Positions 17,443 through 25,925 of a stretch of 58,195 nt of DNA are shown piece after piece; position 1 is the first letter of the stretch, and the number at the start of each line of letters is the position of its first letter. The position numbers and the translations under genes were made by a program. A model generated the notes under the pieces. The model saw nothing but the letters and a program-made list of their open reading frames with translations. It searched no databases and was not told where the DNA came from. Source of the stretch: an uncultured Bacteroidales bacterium (GTDB taxonomy: Bacteria > Bacteroidota > Bacteroidia > Bacteroidales > Bacteroidaceae); assembly GCA_902774335.1 (NCBI GenBank), contig CACYHW010000019.1, positions 1 through 58,195 of the forward strand, in the 5' to 3' direction.

Positions 17443-18021
17443 ATGTTTGAACTGATTACATTGCCATTCGGGCCCAAGGATCTGGAGCCCGTGATAAGCG
17501 AGAGGACTATTGGTTTCCATCATGGGAAGCATTTGCAGGCTTATGTGGATAATCTTAATAAGTTGCTGCCCGGGAGCGGGCTTTCTGAGGATTTGTCGCT
17601 GGAGGAGATTGTGTGCAAATCCAGCGGCGGCATATTCAACAATGCCGGTCAGATACTGAATCACAACATGTACTTTACGCAGTTCTGCAAGGGCGGTAAG
17701 GCCTTATCGGACGGCGCTCTCAAGGCTCAGATTGTAAAGCAGTGGGGCAGTGTAGAGGCTTTCCAGACAGAGTTTGTAGCCAAGGGCGTTAGCCTGTTCG
17801 GAAGTGGATGGGTATGGCTGTCAGCCAAGAAAGACGGTGAACTTGTAATAACCCAGGAGCCCGGCGCATCAAATCCTGTAACACAGGGCCTCAAGCCCAT
17901 TCTCACCTTCGATGTCTGGGAGCACGCCTACTACCTTGATTATCAGAACCGCCGTGCTGCCCAACTTGAAGCTCTCTGGCAGATTCTGGATTGGAGTGTA
18001 ATTGAAAAACGATACAAATGA
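17443..18021 (+). CDS. sodB: Fe/Mn superoxide dismutase
   Basis: 192 aa, the usual length. It dismutates superoxide to oxygen and peroxide in the cytoplasm. Predicted metal ligands are His26 (FHHGKH), His74 (NHNMYF), and Asp157 and His161 (DVWEHAYYLDY). Gly-Ser-Gly-Trp-Val-Trp-Leu near 120 is a family signature. A TATATTTG box lies at 17410-17417, 25 nt before the ATG. The TGA stop (18019-18021) is the first three bases of a REP-like element. The next gene is the peroxidase bcp, so both act against oxidative stress. Confidence 0.93.
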   Translation: MFELITLPFGPKDLEPVISERTIGFHHGKHLQAYVDNLNKLLPGSGLSEDLSLEEIVCKSSGGIFNNAGQILNHNMYFTQFCKGGKALSDGALKAQIVKQWGSVEAFQTEFVAKGVSLFGSGWVWLSAKKDGELVITQEPGASNPVTQGLKPILTFDVWEHAYYLDYQNRRAAQLEALWQILDWSVIEKRYK

Positions 18022-18085
18022 TACAATTGGGGTCAGGCCCCAATTGCACGATTGTGCAAATGGGGCCTGACCCCAATTGCTACTT
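18019..18085. repeat. Inverted doublet of the 33-bp REP-like element
   Basis: Two copies face each other around a 4-nt centre (GATT). The left copy has the GGGGTCAGGCCCC core, the right GGGGCCTGACCCC. The arms can pair over about 25 bp with one mismatch, a BIME-like arrangement between sodB and bcp. The left end gives sodB its stop codon. Confidence 0.85.
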
Positions 18086-18093
18086 GAGAAGTT

Positions 18094-18546
18094 ATGCTGA
18101 AAGTTGGAGATAAGATGCCTCAGTTTGAGGTGGTTGATCAGGATGGTCAAGTGGTTCGGTCATCGGACTTTATCGGGAATGGCCGCAAGACGATTGTGTA
18201 TTTTTACCCCAAGGACAACACGTCGGGCTGCACGGCCGAGGCGTGCTCGTTCCGCGATAATTACGCTGCGCTGACGGCTGCGGGGTACAATGTGGTGGGC
18301 GTGAGCAAGGACAGCGCCAAGTCGCACACTGGTTTCAGGGCCAAGTATGAGCTGCCGTTCCGGTTGTTGGCCGATACCTCTACGGAGATGCTGCAGGCGT
18401 TTGGCGCGTGGGGCGAGAAGAAGATGTACGGCAAGACGGTGCTGGGCACTCTGCGCCGCACGTTCATCTTTTCTGAGGATGGGGTTTTGGAGCGCATCAT
18501 CGAGAAGGTCGATACTAAGAATGCGGCAGAACAGGTGCTAAAATGA
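18094..18546 (+). CDS. bcp: Thiol peroxidase, Bcp/PrxQ type peroxiredoxin
   Basis: 150 aa. It reduces hydroperoxides with electrons from thioredoxin. Peroxidatic Cys46 lies in TSGCTAEACSF and a second Cys51 sits five residues later, as in the resolving-Cys subgroup of Bcp. PKDNTSGCT is the family signature. The gene starts 8 nt after the REP doublet that follows sodB, and its own stop TGA (18544-18546) starts another REP element. Confidence 0.93.
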   Translation: MLKVGDKMPQFEVVDQDGQVVRSSDFIGNGRKTIVYFYPKDNTSGCTAEACSFRDNYAALTAAGYNVVGVSKDSAKSHTGFRAKYELPFRLLADTSTEMLQAFGAWGEKKMYGKTVLGTLRRTFIFSEDGVLERIIEKVDTKNAAEQVLK

Positions 18547-18576
18547 TACAATTGGGGTCAGGCCCCAATTGTACTA
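18544..18576. repeat. 33-bp REP-like element
   Basis: Arms TGATAC and GTACTA with core CAATTGGGG-TCAGG-CCCCAATTG. Its TGA is the bcp stop codon. Confidence 0.9.
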
Positions 18577-18586
18577 TTTTGTGGAG

Positions 18587-18940
18587 ATGAAGGATTATCC
18601 GGACAGAATGACGGTGGAGGAGGCTAGGGATTTTCAGACCAATGTGCTGAGCATCGTTAGCCAGATCCCCCGCGGGAAGGTGACCACGTACGGCAATGTG
18701 GCGGCCTTGGCGGGGTGGCCCAGTCATTCCCGAATGGTGGGTCGGACGCTCCGATATACGCCAGGAGCGGAATTGCTACCTTGTCATCGGGTGGTAAATA
18801 TTGTTGGCCGCACAGCGCCTGGATGGAGCCAGCATCGGCCCTTGCTGGAAGCCGAAGGTGTTTCATTCAAACCCAACGGTCACGTGGATATGCAGCGCCA
18901 TCTCTGGCGCCCTGAAAAAAATAGTACAATTGGGGCCTGA
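18587..18940 (+). CDS. Methylated-DNA-cysteine methyltransferase domain protein (Ogt/MGMT family, short)
   Basis: About 117 aa from ATG 18587. It holds only the DNA-binding/active-site domain of [21 protein letters not shown], the recognition segment [10 protein letters not shown], and the alkyl-acceptor LPCHRVVN with Cys66, so it should repair O6-alkylguanine or related adducts. The usual N-terminal half is absent, as in many stand-alone MGMT domains. The C-terminus runs into a REP element: the last residues (NSTIGA) and the TGA stop are encoded by the repeat, which evidently displaced the original stop. An upstream TTG start at 18569 is less likely. Confidence 0.88.
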   Translation: MKDYPDRMTVEEARDFQTNVLSIVSQIPRGKVTTYGNVAALAGWPSHSRMVGRTLRYTPGAELLPCHRVVNIVGRTAPGWSQHRPLLEAEGVSFKPNGHVDMQRHLWRPEKNSTIGA

Positions 18941-18954
18941 CCCCTTTTGTATCA
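18922..18954. repeat. 33-bp REP-like element overlapping the MGMT gene end
   Basis: Arms TAGTAC and GTATCA, core GGGG-CCTGA-CCCC with a diverged right arm (CCCCTTTTG). The TGA in its centre ends the MGMT reading frame. Confidence 0.88.
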
Positions 18955-18972
18955 TTTTTCTATATTTGCAGT

Positions 18973-20082
18973 ATGATTCCGTTTTTGAGTTTAAAGGAGG
19001 TTACCGGGCTGCACGCGGCTGAGATTCAGGAGGCCGTTAAGCGTGTGGTTGAGAGCGGGTGGTATCTTCAGGGCGCTGAGAATGAGCGCTTTGAGGGGGA
19101 TTATGCTTCCTTTATTGGGTCTAAGTACTGCGTGGGCTGTGCTAATGGGCTGGATGCTTTGATTTGGATTTTCCGGGCTTATATTGAGCTGGGCGTGATG
19201 CAGGCTGGCGATGAGGTGATTGTTCCGGCTAATACTTATATTGCTACCATTCTGGCTATTACTGAGAATGGGTTGAAACCGGTGCTGGTTGAGCCTTCAA
19301 TTGAGACTCTGGAGATTGATCCGGAACGCATTGAGGCTGCAATTACTTCACGTACTCGTGCGATTTGTATTGTTCATCTTTATGGACGGAACTCGTATTC
19401 AGATAGAATAGGAGAGATTTGTTCTAAGCATAATCTTAAGTTGATTGAGGATAACGCTCAGGCGCATGGATGTAAGTGTGCTGACGGGCGTAGAACGGGC
19501 TCTATTGGCGATGCTGCCGGTCATAGTTTCTATCCTGGCAAGAACCTGGGTGCGCTGGGCGATGGCGGTGCTGCAACAACTAATGATCCTGAGTTGGCTA
19601 AGGCCGTTAGGGCGCTCGCTAATTATGGTTCATCAGCCAAATACGTCTTCAAATATACCGGTCGCAACAGCCGCTTAGATGAGATCCAGGCCGCAGTTCT
19701 GGATGTAAAGCTCAAACATCTTGAAACAGATAATGCGCATCGTCAGCAGGTTGCAAAGATGTATTATGAGGGAATCAATAATCCGCTGATTACATTGCCT
19801 AAACGCTTGCCTGATGCTCAGGACGTCTATCATCTGTTCCCTGTTTTGTGTACCAAGCGAGATGAACTCCAAGCCTACCTGAAAGAGAATGGGGTAGAGA
19901 CCATAATTCATTATCCCATCCCCCCGCACAAGCAAGAGTGCTACGCTAAAGCTGACTGGAATTCCGGTCTAAAACTGCCCATCACCGAGCAAATTGCAGC
20001 TCAAGAACTCAGCCTACCCATCGGCCCCACAATCAAGCCTGAGGATGTAGCCTATATCATTGATGTAATCAACAGATTCTAG
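18973..20082 (+). CDS. DegT/DnrJ/EryC1/StrS sugar aminotransferase
   Basis: 369 aa, PLP-dependent. It transfers an amino group to a keto-sugar nucleotide. The PLP-binding Lys190 lies in [16 protein letters not shown], and [12 protein letters not shown] plus EDNAQAHG are family motifs. The overall pattern ([10 protein letters not shown] start, [11 protein letters not shown]) is like the FdtB/QdtB 3-keto-6-deoxyhexose aminotransferases, so the product may be a 3-amino sugar for surface polysaccharide; substrate is inferred. A TATATTTG box (18961-18968) ends only 4 nt before ATG, implying a nearly leaderless mRNA. Confidence 0.88.
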   Translation: MIPFLSLKEVTGLHAAEIQEAVKRVVESGWYLQGAENERFEGDYASFIGSKYCVGCANGLDALIWIFRAYIELGVMQAGDEVIVPANTYIATILAITENGLKPVLVEPSIETLEIDPERIEAAITSRTRAICIVHLYGRNSYSDRIGEICSKHNLKLIEDNAQAHGCKCADGRRTGSIGDAAGHSFYPGKNLGALGDGGAATTNDPELAKAVRALANYGSSAKYVFKYTGRNSRLDEIQAAVLDVKLKHLETDNAHRQQVAKMYYEGINNPLITLPKRLPDAQDVYHLFPVLCTKRDELQAYLKENGVETIIHYPIPPHKQECYAKADWNSGLKLPITEQIAAQELSLPIGPTIKPEDVAYIIDVINRF

Positions 20083-20086
20083 AAAA

Positions 20087-20119
20087 TGATACAATTGGGG
20101 CCTGACCCCAATTGTACTA
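20087..20119. repeat. 33-bp REP-like element
   Basis: Arms TGATAC and GTACTA, core GGGG-CCTGA-CCCC. It starts 4 nt after the aminotransferase stop and ends 5 nt before the -7 box of the next gene. Confidence 0.9.
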
Positions 20120-20136
20120 TTTGCTAACTTTGCAGC

Positions 20137-20736
20137 ATGTATTGGATTGAGATTATTGGTACGTTCGCTTTTGCGATAAGCGGTATCAGGCTTGCTGCTG
20201 CGAAACAGTTTGACCTGTTCGGCCTGTTCATCGTAGGCTTTGTTACAGCTGTTGGCGGCGGAACAATCAGGGATGTAATGCTGGGCGTGAGGCCGTTCTG
20301 GTTTGATGATCTGATGTCGCTTCTAATCGTTGCAGGTGCATTGGTACTGTACTATTTCTTCCACAAATTGGTTGACCGGATTGCCGGTACAATTTTCCTC
20401 TTTGATACTATCGGACTTGCTATTTTTACTCTTTTGGGTATGATCAAGGCCCTTGATATGGGTTGCTCGGCGGTAATCGCAATAGTGATTGGCGCTATGA
20501 CCGGTGCTGGCGGTGGCGTTATACGCGATATCTTCATCAACGAGGAGCCGCTCATTTTCCGCAAAGAAATCTACGCACTTGCCTGCGTTGCAGGTGGATT
20601 GGTATATCTGTTGCTGGAATATTTCAATTTCAGTCCGGCCGTGTATCGGACCGGATGCGTAGCTGGAGTAATAATAATCCGCCTCTTAGCCACCAAATAT
20701 CACTGGCAACTTCCCAAGGTCAAGATGGAAAAATGA
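20137..20736 (+). CDS. TRIC-family cation channel (UPF0126, YadS/YicG-like)
   Basis: 199-aa inner-membrane protein of about seven helices. The two internal repeats each carry the TRIC glycine signature: VTAVGGGTIRDVMLG and MTGAGGGVIRDIF. Bacterial TRIC homologues form trimeric monovalent cation channels. A TAACTTTG box at 20125-20132 ends 4 nt before ATG, so the transcript is nearly leaderless. Its TGA stop (20734-20736) is the beginning of a REP element. Confidence 0.88.
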   Translation: MYWIEIIGTFAFAISGIRLAAAKQFDLFGLFIVGFVTAVGGGTIRDVMLGVRPFWFDDLMSLLIVAGALVLYYFFHKLVDRIAGTIFLFDTIGLAIFTLLGMIKALDMGCSAVIAIVIGAMTGAGGGVIRDIFINEEPLIFRKEIYALACVAGGLVYLLLEYFNFSPAVYRTGCVAGVIIIRLLATKYHWQLPKVKMEK

Positions 20737-20766
20737 TACAATTGGGGCCTGACCCCAATTGTTCCA
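20734..20766. repeat. 33-bp REP-like element between convergent genes
   Basis: Arms TGATAC and GTTCCA, core GGGG-CCTGA-CCCC. It gives the TRIC gene its TGA, and the convergent glycosylase gene ends with TAA 2 nt from the other foot. Confidence 0.9.
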
Positions 20767-20768
20767 TT

Positions 20769-21326
20769 TTAGAAGAGCTGGCGGTAGGCGTCGGCTTTTT
20801 TGTTTATTGGTAGCGGGTAGGCGCGCGACGTTGAAGGCATTCGCCAGAAGTTGATTGGGCGATTGCCTATTTTTATTTCTATGTGGCTCCCGATGGGTGG
20901 AATGGGGCAGTTGAAGGTGCTGCTGATGACCTCGGTGGCCTTCTGGCCTGTTGTGACCAGAGTGGTGCAATTCGGGATTTGTTGCAATAGTGAAGGGATA
21001 TCGGTCGGTGTTACAACTTCTAAGAATGCGTCGGAGGCGTTGTCTTTCAGTCTGCGGATTTGGGTTGCGGTGTCATAGAACGCTAGGCCGTTTTGGGTGC
21101 AGAATTTGCGAATATCGGCCTCGTTGAAGCGTTTTTCTGTGATGTTGCAGAAGTGGTCTTTGTCGTTGAAATGAATCAGGCCGATGATTCGCCAGAAGTC
21201 GTTGATCCAGTTGGGGTAATAGAACGGCATGCTCCAACGATGCAGCTGGGGCGGGAAACTGCCCAGAAAAAGGATCCTGGTGTTCTTGGGCAGAAACGGT
21301 TCAAACGGGTGCTGCTCTATATTCAT
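20769..21326 (-). CDS. Uracil/mismatch-specific DNA glycosylase family protein
   Basis: 185 aa. ILFLGSFPPQLHRWS near residue 18 is motif A-like of the uracil-DNA glycosylase superfamily (G-S-F-P-P), and RMPSTSRAYP near the end is the family's motif B-like loop. A region around residue 127 (TTLVTTGQKA) is the central strand. It likely removes uracil or mismatched thymine from DNA; the exact subfamily cannot be set by eye. Convergent with the TRIC gene. Confidence 0.72.
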   Translation of the reverse strand: MNIEQHPFEPFLPKNTRILFLGSFPPQLHRWSMPFYYPNWINDFWRIIGLIHFNDKDHFCNITEKRFNEADIRKFCTQNGLAFYDTATQIRRLKDNASDAFLEVVTPTDIPSLLQQIPNCTTLVTTGQKATEVISSTFNCPIPPIGSHIEIKIGNRPINFWRMPSTSRAYPLPINKKADAYRQLF

Positions 21327-21346
21327 TGGTTACAAAATTAGCAAAA

Positions 21347-21379
21347 TGATACAAAAGGGGCCTGACCCCAATTGTATCA
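21347..21379. repeat. 33-bp REP-like element
   Basis: Arms TGATAC and GTATCA, core AAAAGGGG-CCTGA-CCCCAATT. It lies between the divergent glycosylase and AbiE genes. Confidence 0.9.
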
Positions 21380-21456
21380 TTTGAAAGAAATTTGAATAAA
21401 ACTACGGCTAATTCAGAAAAAAGCCGTATTTTTGTTGCGATATAAAGAATTGCCTA

Positions 21457-22023
21457 ATGGATAAGGAACTGATAATTAATGGTGTGATGAGTACGCATGA
21501 AATCCGCGAATCACAGAGTTACTACGGCATAAGGAAGGCTGTGGAGGATGGAAGTGTGGTGCGTCTGAAAAACGGCGTGTATGCATCGGCTGAGGCGTTA
21601 GCGGATACTATGATTGATATCGAAAGAGTAGTACCGCGCGGTGTGCTTTGTCTTTATTCGGCCTGGTCACATTATGGATTGACGACGCAGATTCCAGGGG
21701 CGTTCTATGTGGCTGTAGAGAAGCATCGTAAGGTCGTTGTGCCGGAGTTTCCTCCAATACAACTATGCTATTGGGAGCAGAAGTACTACGATTTGGGTGT
21801 TGAGGAGGCTAAAGTGCAGGGTCAGATAGTTAAGATCTACGGATTGGAGAAATCAGTGTGCGATGCGGTTAAGTTTCGCAACAAGATTGGCCTGGACGTG
21901 GCTGCTGAAGTTCTAAAAAACTATCTTGCCAGGAAGGACCGTAACATTGCCCTCTTGACTGCTTACGCGAACCAGATGCGCGTGGCAACGACTTTGAAGG
22001 GGTATCTGGAGATCGGACTTTGA
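21457..22023 (+). CDS. abiEi: AbiEi-type antitoxin (type IV toxin-antitoxin)
   Basis: 188 aa. The N-terminal part is a winged helix (GVMSTHEIRESQSYYGIRK, then VVRLKNGVYA), followed by the AbiEi C-terminal domain with LCLYSAWSHYGLT and LEKSVCDAVKFR. AbiEi represses its own operon and counteracts AbiEii. The gene ends 13 nt before abiEii. A TATTTTTG box lies at 21427-21434, and the inverted repeat around ACTACGGC..AAGCCGTA just upstream could be the autoregulatory operator. Confidence 0.87.
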   Translation: MDKELIINGVMSTHEIRESQSYYGIRKAVEDGSVVRLKNGVYASAEALADTMIDIERVVPRGVLCLYSAWSHYGLTTQIPGAFYVAVEKHRKVVVPEFPPIQLCYWEQKYYDLGVEEAKVQGQIVKIYGLEKSVCDAVKFRNKIGLDVAAEVLKNYLARKDRNIALLTAYANQMRVATTLKGYLEIGL

Positions 22024-22036
22024 ATAACAACAATTA

Positions 22037-22906
22037 ATGGAGAAAAAGAATTTCGGTGTATCGAACAAGGCTAGATTGCTGAACATCACTCGGCAGACGG
22101 CGGGGCAGACTTATATGCAGGTGTTGTTGCGTTTTATACAAGAGCGGTTTCTGTATAGGTTGTCGCTGAGCGAGTATCGGAATCATTTCTATCTGAAAGG
22201 AGGTGTGCTACTGTATGCTCACGAGCAATTCAATGCCCGTCCGACGATGGATATGGACTTTATGGGTGATAGGATTAACCGTGATAAAGAGAATATCAAA
22301 CGGGCGTTCCAGACCATCTGTCGTGTTGATTGTCCTGAGGATGGCGTTAAGTTTGACAGTGGGGATGATGAGATTATTTTGGAGGATATAACATTGGAAA
22401 GAGAGTACAATGGTATCAGAATTCTCATTACTGCTCATCTGGATTCGATAGTGCAACAAGTGTCAATGGATGTGGGATTTGGCGATATCATTATTCCCAA
22501 ACCTGTGGACTTGGATTATCCGTTGTTGCTGGAGGATTTACCAGAGGTGAAGGTTAAGGCATACTCACTGGAAACGGTGGTGGCAGAGAAATTTCAGACA
22601 ATGATAGACCGTGCGGAGAGCAACAGTCGTATGAAGGACTTCTTTGACGTATACACGATTCTGAAGAGTGGTAATGTTGACATGGTGGTGTTGAGAGATG
22701 CTGTGAGAGAGGTGTTCGCTAATAGAGGGACTGTGTATATGGAGGTACATCCATTGTTTGAGCCCGCGTTTGTGGAATCGGAACAGCGTCAGGCTATGTG
22801 GCGGGCTTTTCTGCGTAAGATAAAATATCCTGAGACACCAAAGTTTGGTGAGGTGATGGGAGAGATCCTACCGGTGCTGCGGCCTTTGTGGGAGATGATG
22901 AAATAG
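22037..22906 (+). CDS. abiEii: AbiEii-type nucleotidyltransferase toxin
   Basis: 289 aa of the AbiEii/MenT nucleotidyltransferase family. YLKGGVLLY (Gly55-Gly56) and RPTMDMDF (Asp72, Asp74) form the catalytic GG...DxD core. KAYSLETVVAEKFQTM and RMKDFFDVYTI are the later conserved motifs. Members inhibit growth by adding nucleotides to target molecules (tRNA 3' ends for MenT). Together with abiEi it forms a phage-abortive type IV system. Confidence 0.9.
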   Translation: MEKKNFGVSNKARLLNITRQTAGQTYMQVLLRFIQERFLYRLSLSEYRNHFYLKGGVLLYAHEQFNARPTMDMDFMGDRINRDKENIKRAFQTICRVDCPEDGVKFDSGDDEIILEDITLEREYNGIRILITAHLDSIVQQVSMDVGFGDIIIPKPVDLDYPLLLEDLPEVKVKAYSLETVVAEKFQTMIDRAESNSRMKDFFDVYTILKSGNVDMVVLRDAVREVFANRGTVYMEVHPLFEPAFVESEQRQAMWRAFLRKIKYPETPKFGEVMGEILPVLRPLWEMMK

Positions 22907-22927
22907 TTTTATTGGCCTTTGATAAAT

Positions 22928-23409
22928 CTATATATGAATTACTTTACAAGGATCAAATCCGTTTGCCAGGTGTTCATTAAAGCATACGTAACCAAGTTGG
23001 TTGGTAACGATTTTTGTATTGCCGATGACAGTGTCGATGTTGGTGTGGGAGTGGCCGTAAATCCAGGCGTCAATGCGGCTATCGGCAATGTAATCGCCTA
23101 ATTCTGTGGCGAATGCACCATTTAATACTGATTCTTTATGCTGGGCAGATACCACCGACATAGTGGGCAGATGATGGGTTACCACAACGATATGTTTTGC
23201 CGTACTCTGCTCAACAGCCTGTTTAAGGAAACTGAGACATTTTTCGTGTTCAAGGTTATAATCATCGGGCGTAAACCGATGGCCGTTGTATAGAATCTGG
23301 CGGAAATCATTCATTCCTCTTAGCACATTGCCTCGAATTCATTGGCTTTTATGAATCGGGAATTTTCAGTAAACTCCATATGGAGGTCACTCATGTGTTG
23401 GATCTTCAT
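22928..23409 (-). pseudogene. Metallophosphoesterase gene with internal deletion
   Basis: The N-terminus (MKIQHMSDLHMEF, from 23409) and the C-terminal half (HIVVVTHHLPTMS, then WIYGHSHTNID) both belong to a calcineurin-like phosphoesterase, but they are in different frames and about 120 residues, including the GD and GNHD motifs, are missing between them near 23325. The gene is therefore inactive. Confidence 0.8.
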
Positions 23410-23476
23410 TTTATTGTTTTTTGCAAAATTCTTCTTAGAAAGAATTGCTTCCAAATCTTTGCAAGGTTTGCAGAGA

Positions 23477-23509
23477 TTTGGAGGGTTAAATGGGGTGGGA
23501 GTACCTTTG
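23477..23509 (+). promoter_or_regulatory. Promoter of the AAA+ ATPase gene
   Basis: TTTG (23477-23480), 21 nt, TACCTTTG (23502-23509); ATG follows 23 nt later. It overlaps the upstream region of the broken phosphoesterase gene on the other strand. Confidence 0.7.
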
Positions 23510-23532
23510 CTGCGTTGTTTAACAATGGTAGT

Positions 23533-24705
23533 ATGAAAAATAATCAGCAGTGGATTAATGAATCGGGAACTTTTTTCCCTGTGAGCGGAGATACCCGTTT
23601 GCTTGAGTCGCCGGGTGATGGTGTTTTTGTGGTGGTCCAGACCAGTACTGCCATGATGAAGAGGATAGGTCTTAAAAGAATTGGAGATCAATTTGTTTTT
23701 GATTTCAAAATATATGAGTTGGGCCTAGAGCCGATAATAGGACTTGTTAAAAAGACTTGGTTTTCTGATGCTTTTATTGAAGGAAACAAGAATCTGGGAA
23801 TAATATTCAATGGTATAAAAGGTACGGGTAAGACAATATCGGCCAAACTCTTATGCAATGCTATCGGTCTGCCGGTGGTGATTGTTCAGAATAACTGTGA
23901 TGGCCTGCTGCCATTCCTGCAGTCGCTGAATTTTGAATGCGTGGTGTTTATTGATGAGGCCGAAAAGACCTTTAAGAAGGGCGAGGACGATGATATCCTG
24001 CTCAGGCTTATTGATGGAGTGTATAATGCTTGCCGCCGATTGTATATTCTGACTACCAATCAGTTGACGCTGAATGATAATCTGCTGGGTCGCCCCGGAA
24101 GGATTCGTTATCGGTTTGAATTCTCGAACCTTCTGCCCGAGGCTATAGAGGAGTATCTGAAGGATAATCTGAGGTCTGATTTGATGGATCAGAAGGAGAA
24201 GATTCTGCAACAGATTGACCTGTTGGAGATATCGACCATTGATATCCTGAAAGCGTTGGTGGATGAGGTAAATATTCATGGTCAGTTGCCTGAGACCCCA
24301 TGTCTGAATATTCCGGTTGCCAAATTTGCGTATGAGATTCTTAAGTTCCATTATTTGGACAATATTGAGGATAAGACGCAGGTGTTGAACTTTATTCGCA
24401 CTAAAATGGGCGAGAACGGATATGTCTCTTTAAATGAGTGGATTAATAAATGGAAATCAAAGGATGGTAATAAAGATGCGGTTGATCTCCTGACGGATGA
24501 ATTTGATTATGTTTCAATACATACGATGACATCAACATCATCATCTCTATGGCGTGAAACCACCACATCAATGGGTTCAATTGTAAGTGAACCGGATGCC
24601 GACGGCTTCTTTATTATGCGTTCACGATATGATGACTCGGATATGCTCTGTTTGCTTCTTAAGAGGAAAGAATCGCCATCTTTGTACAGGGGAATGCTTG
24701 TGTGA
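23533..24705 (+). CDS. AAA+ ATPase of unknown role
   Basis: 390 aa from ATG 23533, which follows a good promoter. Walker A is GIKGTGKT (residues 94-101), Walker B CVVFIDEAEK, sensor-1 ILTTNQ and arginine-finger region GRPGRIRYRF. The C-terminal 130 residues include a small helical lid and an unassigned tail. The layout resembles single-domain AAA+ remodelling or loader ATPases often carried by phages and islands. No partner is obvious, although three proteins of unknown function follow. Confidence 0.75.
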   Translation: MKNNQQWINESGTFFPVSGDTRLLESPGDGVFVVVQTSTAMMKRIGLKRIGDQFVFDFKIYELGLEPIIGLVKKTWFSDAFIEGNKNLGIIFNGIKGTGKTISAKLLCNAIGLPVVIVQNNCDGLLPFLQSLNFECVVFIDEAEKTFKKGEDDDILLRLIDGVYNACRRLYILTTNQLTLNDNLLGRPGRIRYRFEFSNLLPEAIEEYLKDNLRSDLMDQKEKILQQIDLLEISTIDILKALVDEVNIHGQLPETPCLNIPVAKFAYEILKFHYLDNIEDKTQVLNFIRTKMGENGYVSLNEWINKWKSKDGNKDAVDLLTDEFDYVSIHTMTSTSSSLWRETTTSMGSIVSEPDADGFFIMRSRYDDSDMLCLLLKRKESPSLYRGMLV

Positions 24706-24715
24706 TGGGGTAAAA

Positions 24716-24748
24716 TAGTACAATTGGGGTCAGACCCCAATTGTACCT
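24716..24748. repeat. 33-bp REP-like element between convergent genes
   Basis: Arms TAGTAC and GTACCT, core GGGG-TCAGA-CCCC. The convergent gene's TAG stop lies directly against its right foot. Confidence 0.9.
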
Positions 24749-25385
24749 AAAGATTCGTTTTGCCCAGTAGGGTGAAGTATAAATCTACCACATTACTCAT
24801 TGTCTTGATATACAATTTGAGTTCTGAGAGAGTAAGGGGTTTTCGTTTTTGGCTGAAAAGGCTGTATTCCTGGAATTGGTCAACAAAAGTTTTGTAGTCA
24901 ATTTTTGATATTTGGTACAACAACAGGACTTGGGCGTAAATGGAATAGTTGAGGTTTGCGAAGGCTTTGAATGTATAATACTTTCTTGCCTTATAGACTT
25001 TCTTACAGAATTTTTCTGCCACTTTGGGATAGAAGCAATCGCCTTCAAGCAACTCTAGAAGATGTTTGTATTCCTTATATTTTTCAATTGCTTCATTGCA
25101 GTAATCATCCACAGTTTCCATCAATTCTGATGGGGTTGTAGGGTGTGAAGGGACCAATTCGGTGAGGAAAGATGCTAGTATTTCGGCATGCTCGTATGTA
25201 TCCTGAAATCCGCTTGCGGCCAATGATTGCAAATCGGACATCATGTGGTATGGACCGTAAACCAGCGTTAATTTACAGGCTATCATGGTTTTTAGTGATC
25301 TGAAGAGCCATCTGTCATGTGTGGCATTTTTCAGAATCAGGTGTTTCATTGTTTCCTCGGTGAAATATGATAGTTTCTTTTCCAT
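24747..25385 (-). CDS. Hypothetical helical protein (212 aa)
   Basis: I do not recognise it. The protein is almost entirely helical (EKKLSYFTEETMKHL, YCNEAIEKYKEYKHLLELL) without signal peptide or transmembrane segment. It starts 1 nt after the stop of the upstream winged-helix-like gene on the same strand, so the two are co-transcribed. It may be the partner of that gene and of the AAA+ protein. Confidence 0.65.
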   Translation of the reverse strand: MEKKLSYFTEETMKHLILKNATHDRWLFRSLKTMIACKLTLVYGPYHMMSDLQSLAASGFQDTYEHAEILASFLTELVPSHPTTPSELMETVDDYCNEAIEKYKEYKHLLELLEGDCFYPKVAEKFCKKVYKARKYYTFKAFANLNYSIYAQVLLLYQISKIDYKTFVDQFQEYSLFSQKRKPLTLSELKLYIKTMSNVVDLYFTLLGKTNL

Positions 25386-25386
25386 T

Positions 25387-25773
25387 TCATTTGATTTTGG
25401 GGCCGATGCGATATCGGCCGTCGTGGTGGCGTATAATTATGAAACTTTTTGCTTTTCGGGCACCTATGGTGGTGATGAACTTGTGCTTGATTCGGGATAT
25501 GTTGGAGTAGAAAACTATTTTTGATTTGCCACAGAGGTTTTCTACAGTACTGAGCATCAGTTTTTTGTCGTCAAAGACCGATTCGTGGGCATACAGGCGG
25601 TAGAGTTCTTGCCAATGCAGCGCGAGAGCATCGGCCCTGATGCCCTCTGGGTGGTTAATAAAGAGTTGATATAGTGTTCGTTCCATTGGATTTAGGTACA
25701 CTATGTTGTTGTCGGCGGGTAGATGGAATTGGCCTGGATGGGGGCCTGGGATGATTTGATTTTTATTGCTCAT
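25387..25773 (-). CDS. Small protein of the same family as 25926-26516
   Basis: 128 aa. LNPMERTLYQLFINHPEGI matches LRPLVKTLFVLFLRHPEGI of the divergent gene at 25926, and both end in a basic DGRYRIGPKI-type segment. The shared part is probably a helical/winged-helix domain known from many Bacteroidetes hypothetical proteins; its function is unknown to me. A CACCTTTG box lies about 30 nt upstream. Confidence 0.65.
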   Translation of the reverse strand: MSNKNQIIPGPHPGQFHLPADNNIVYLNPMERTLYQLFINHPEGIRADALALHWQELYRLYAHESVFDDKKLMLSTVENLCGKSKIVFYSNISRIKHKFITTIGARKAKSFIIIRHHDGRYRIGPKIK

Positions 25774-25891
25774 ATGGACTATCTTTTATTGTGGCAAAGG
25801 TGTTGTCGGAAATCGGCATTAAAAAGTGATTACAAGCTTGTAATTGTTTGGTATTTCAAATTGTTTATTTATGAAATAGTGGCGTTTGGGC

Positions 25892-25921
25892 TTGGCGGGT
25901 GAAGTATTTTTCGTACCTTTA
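25892..25921 (+). promoter_or_regulatory. Promoter of the 25926 gene
   Basis: TTG (25892-25894), 19 nt, TACCTTTA (25914-25921). The ATG at 25926 follows after 4 nt, so the mRNA would be almost leaderless. Confidence 0.55.
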
Positions 25922-25925
25922 TGGT

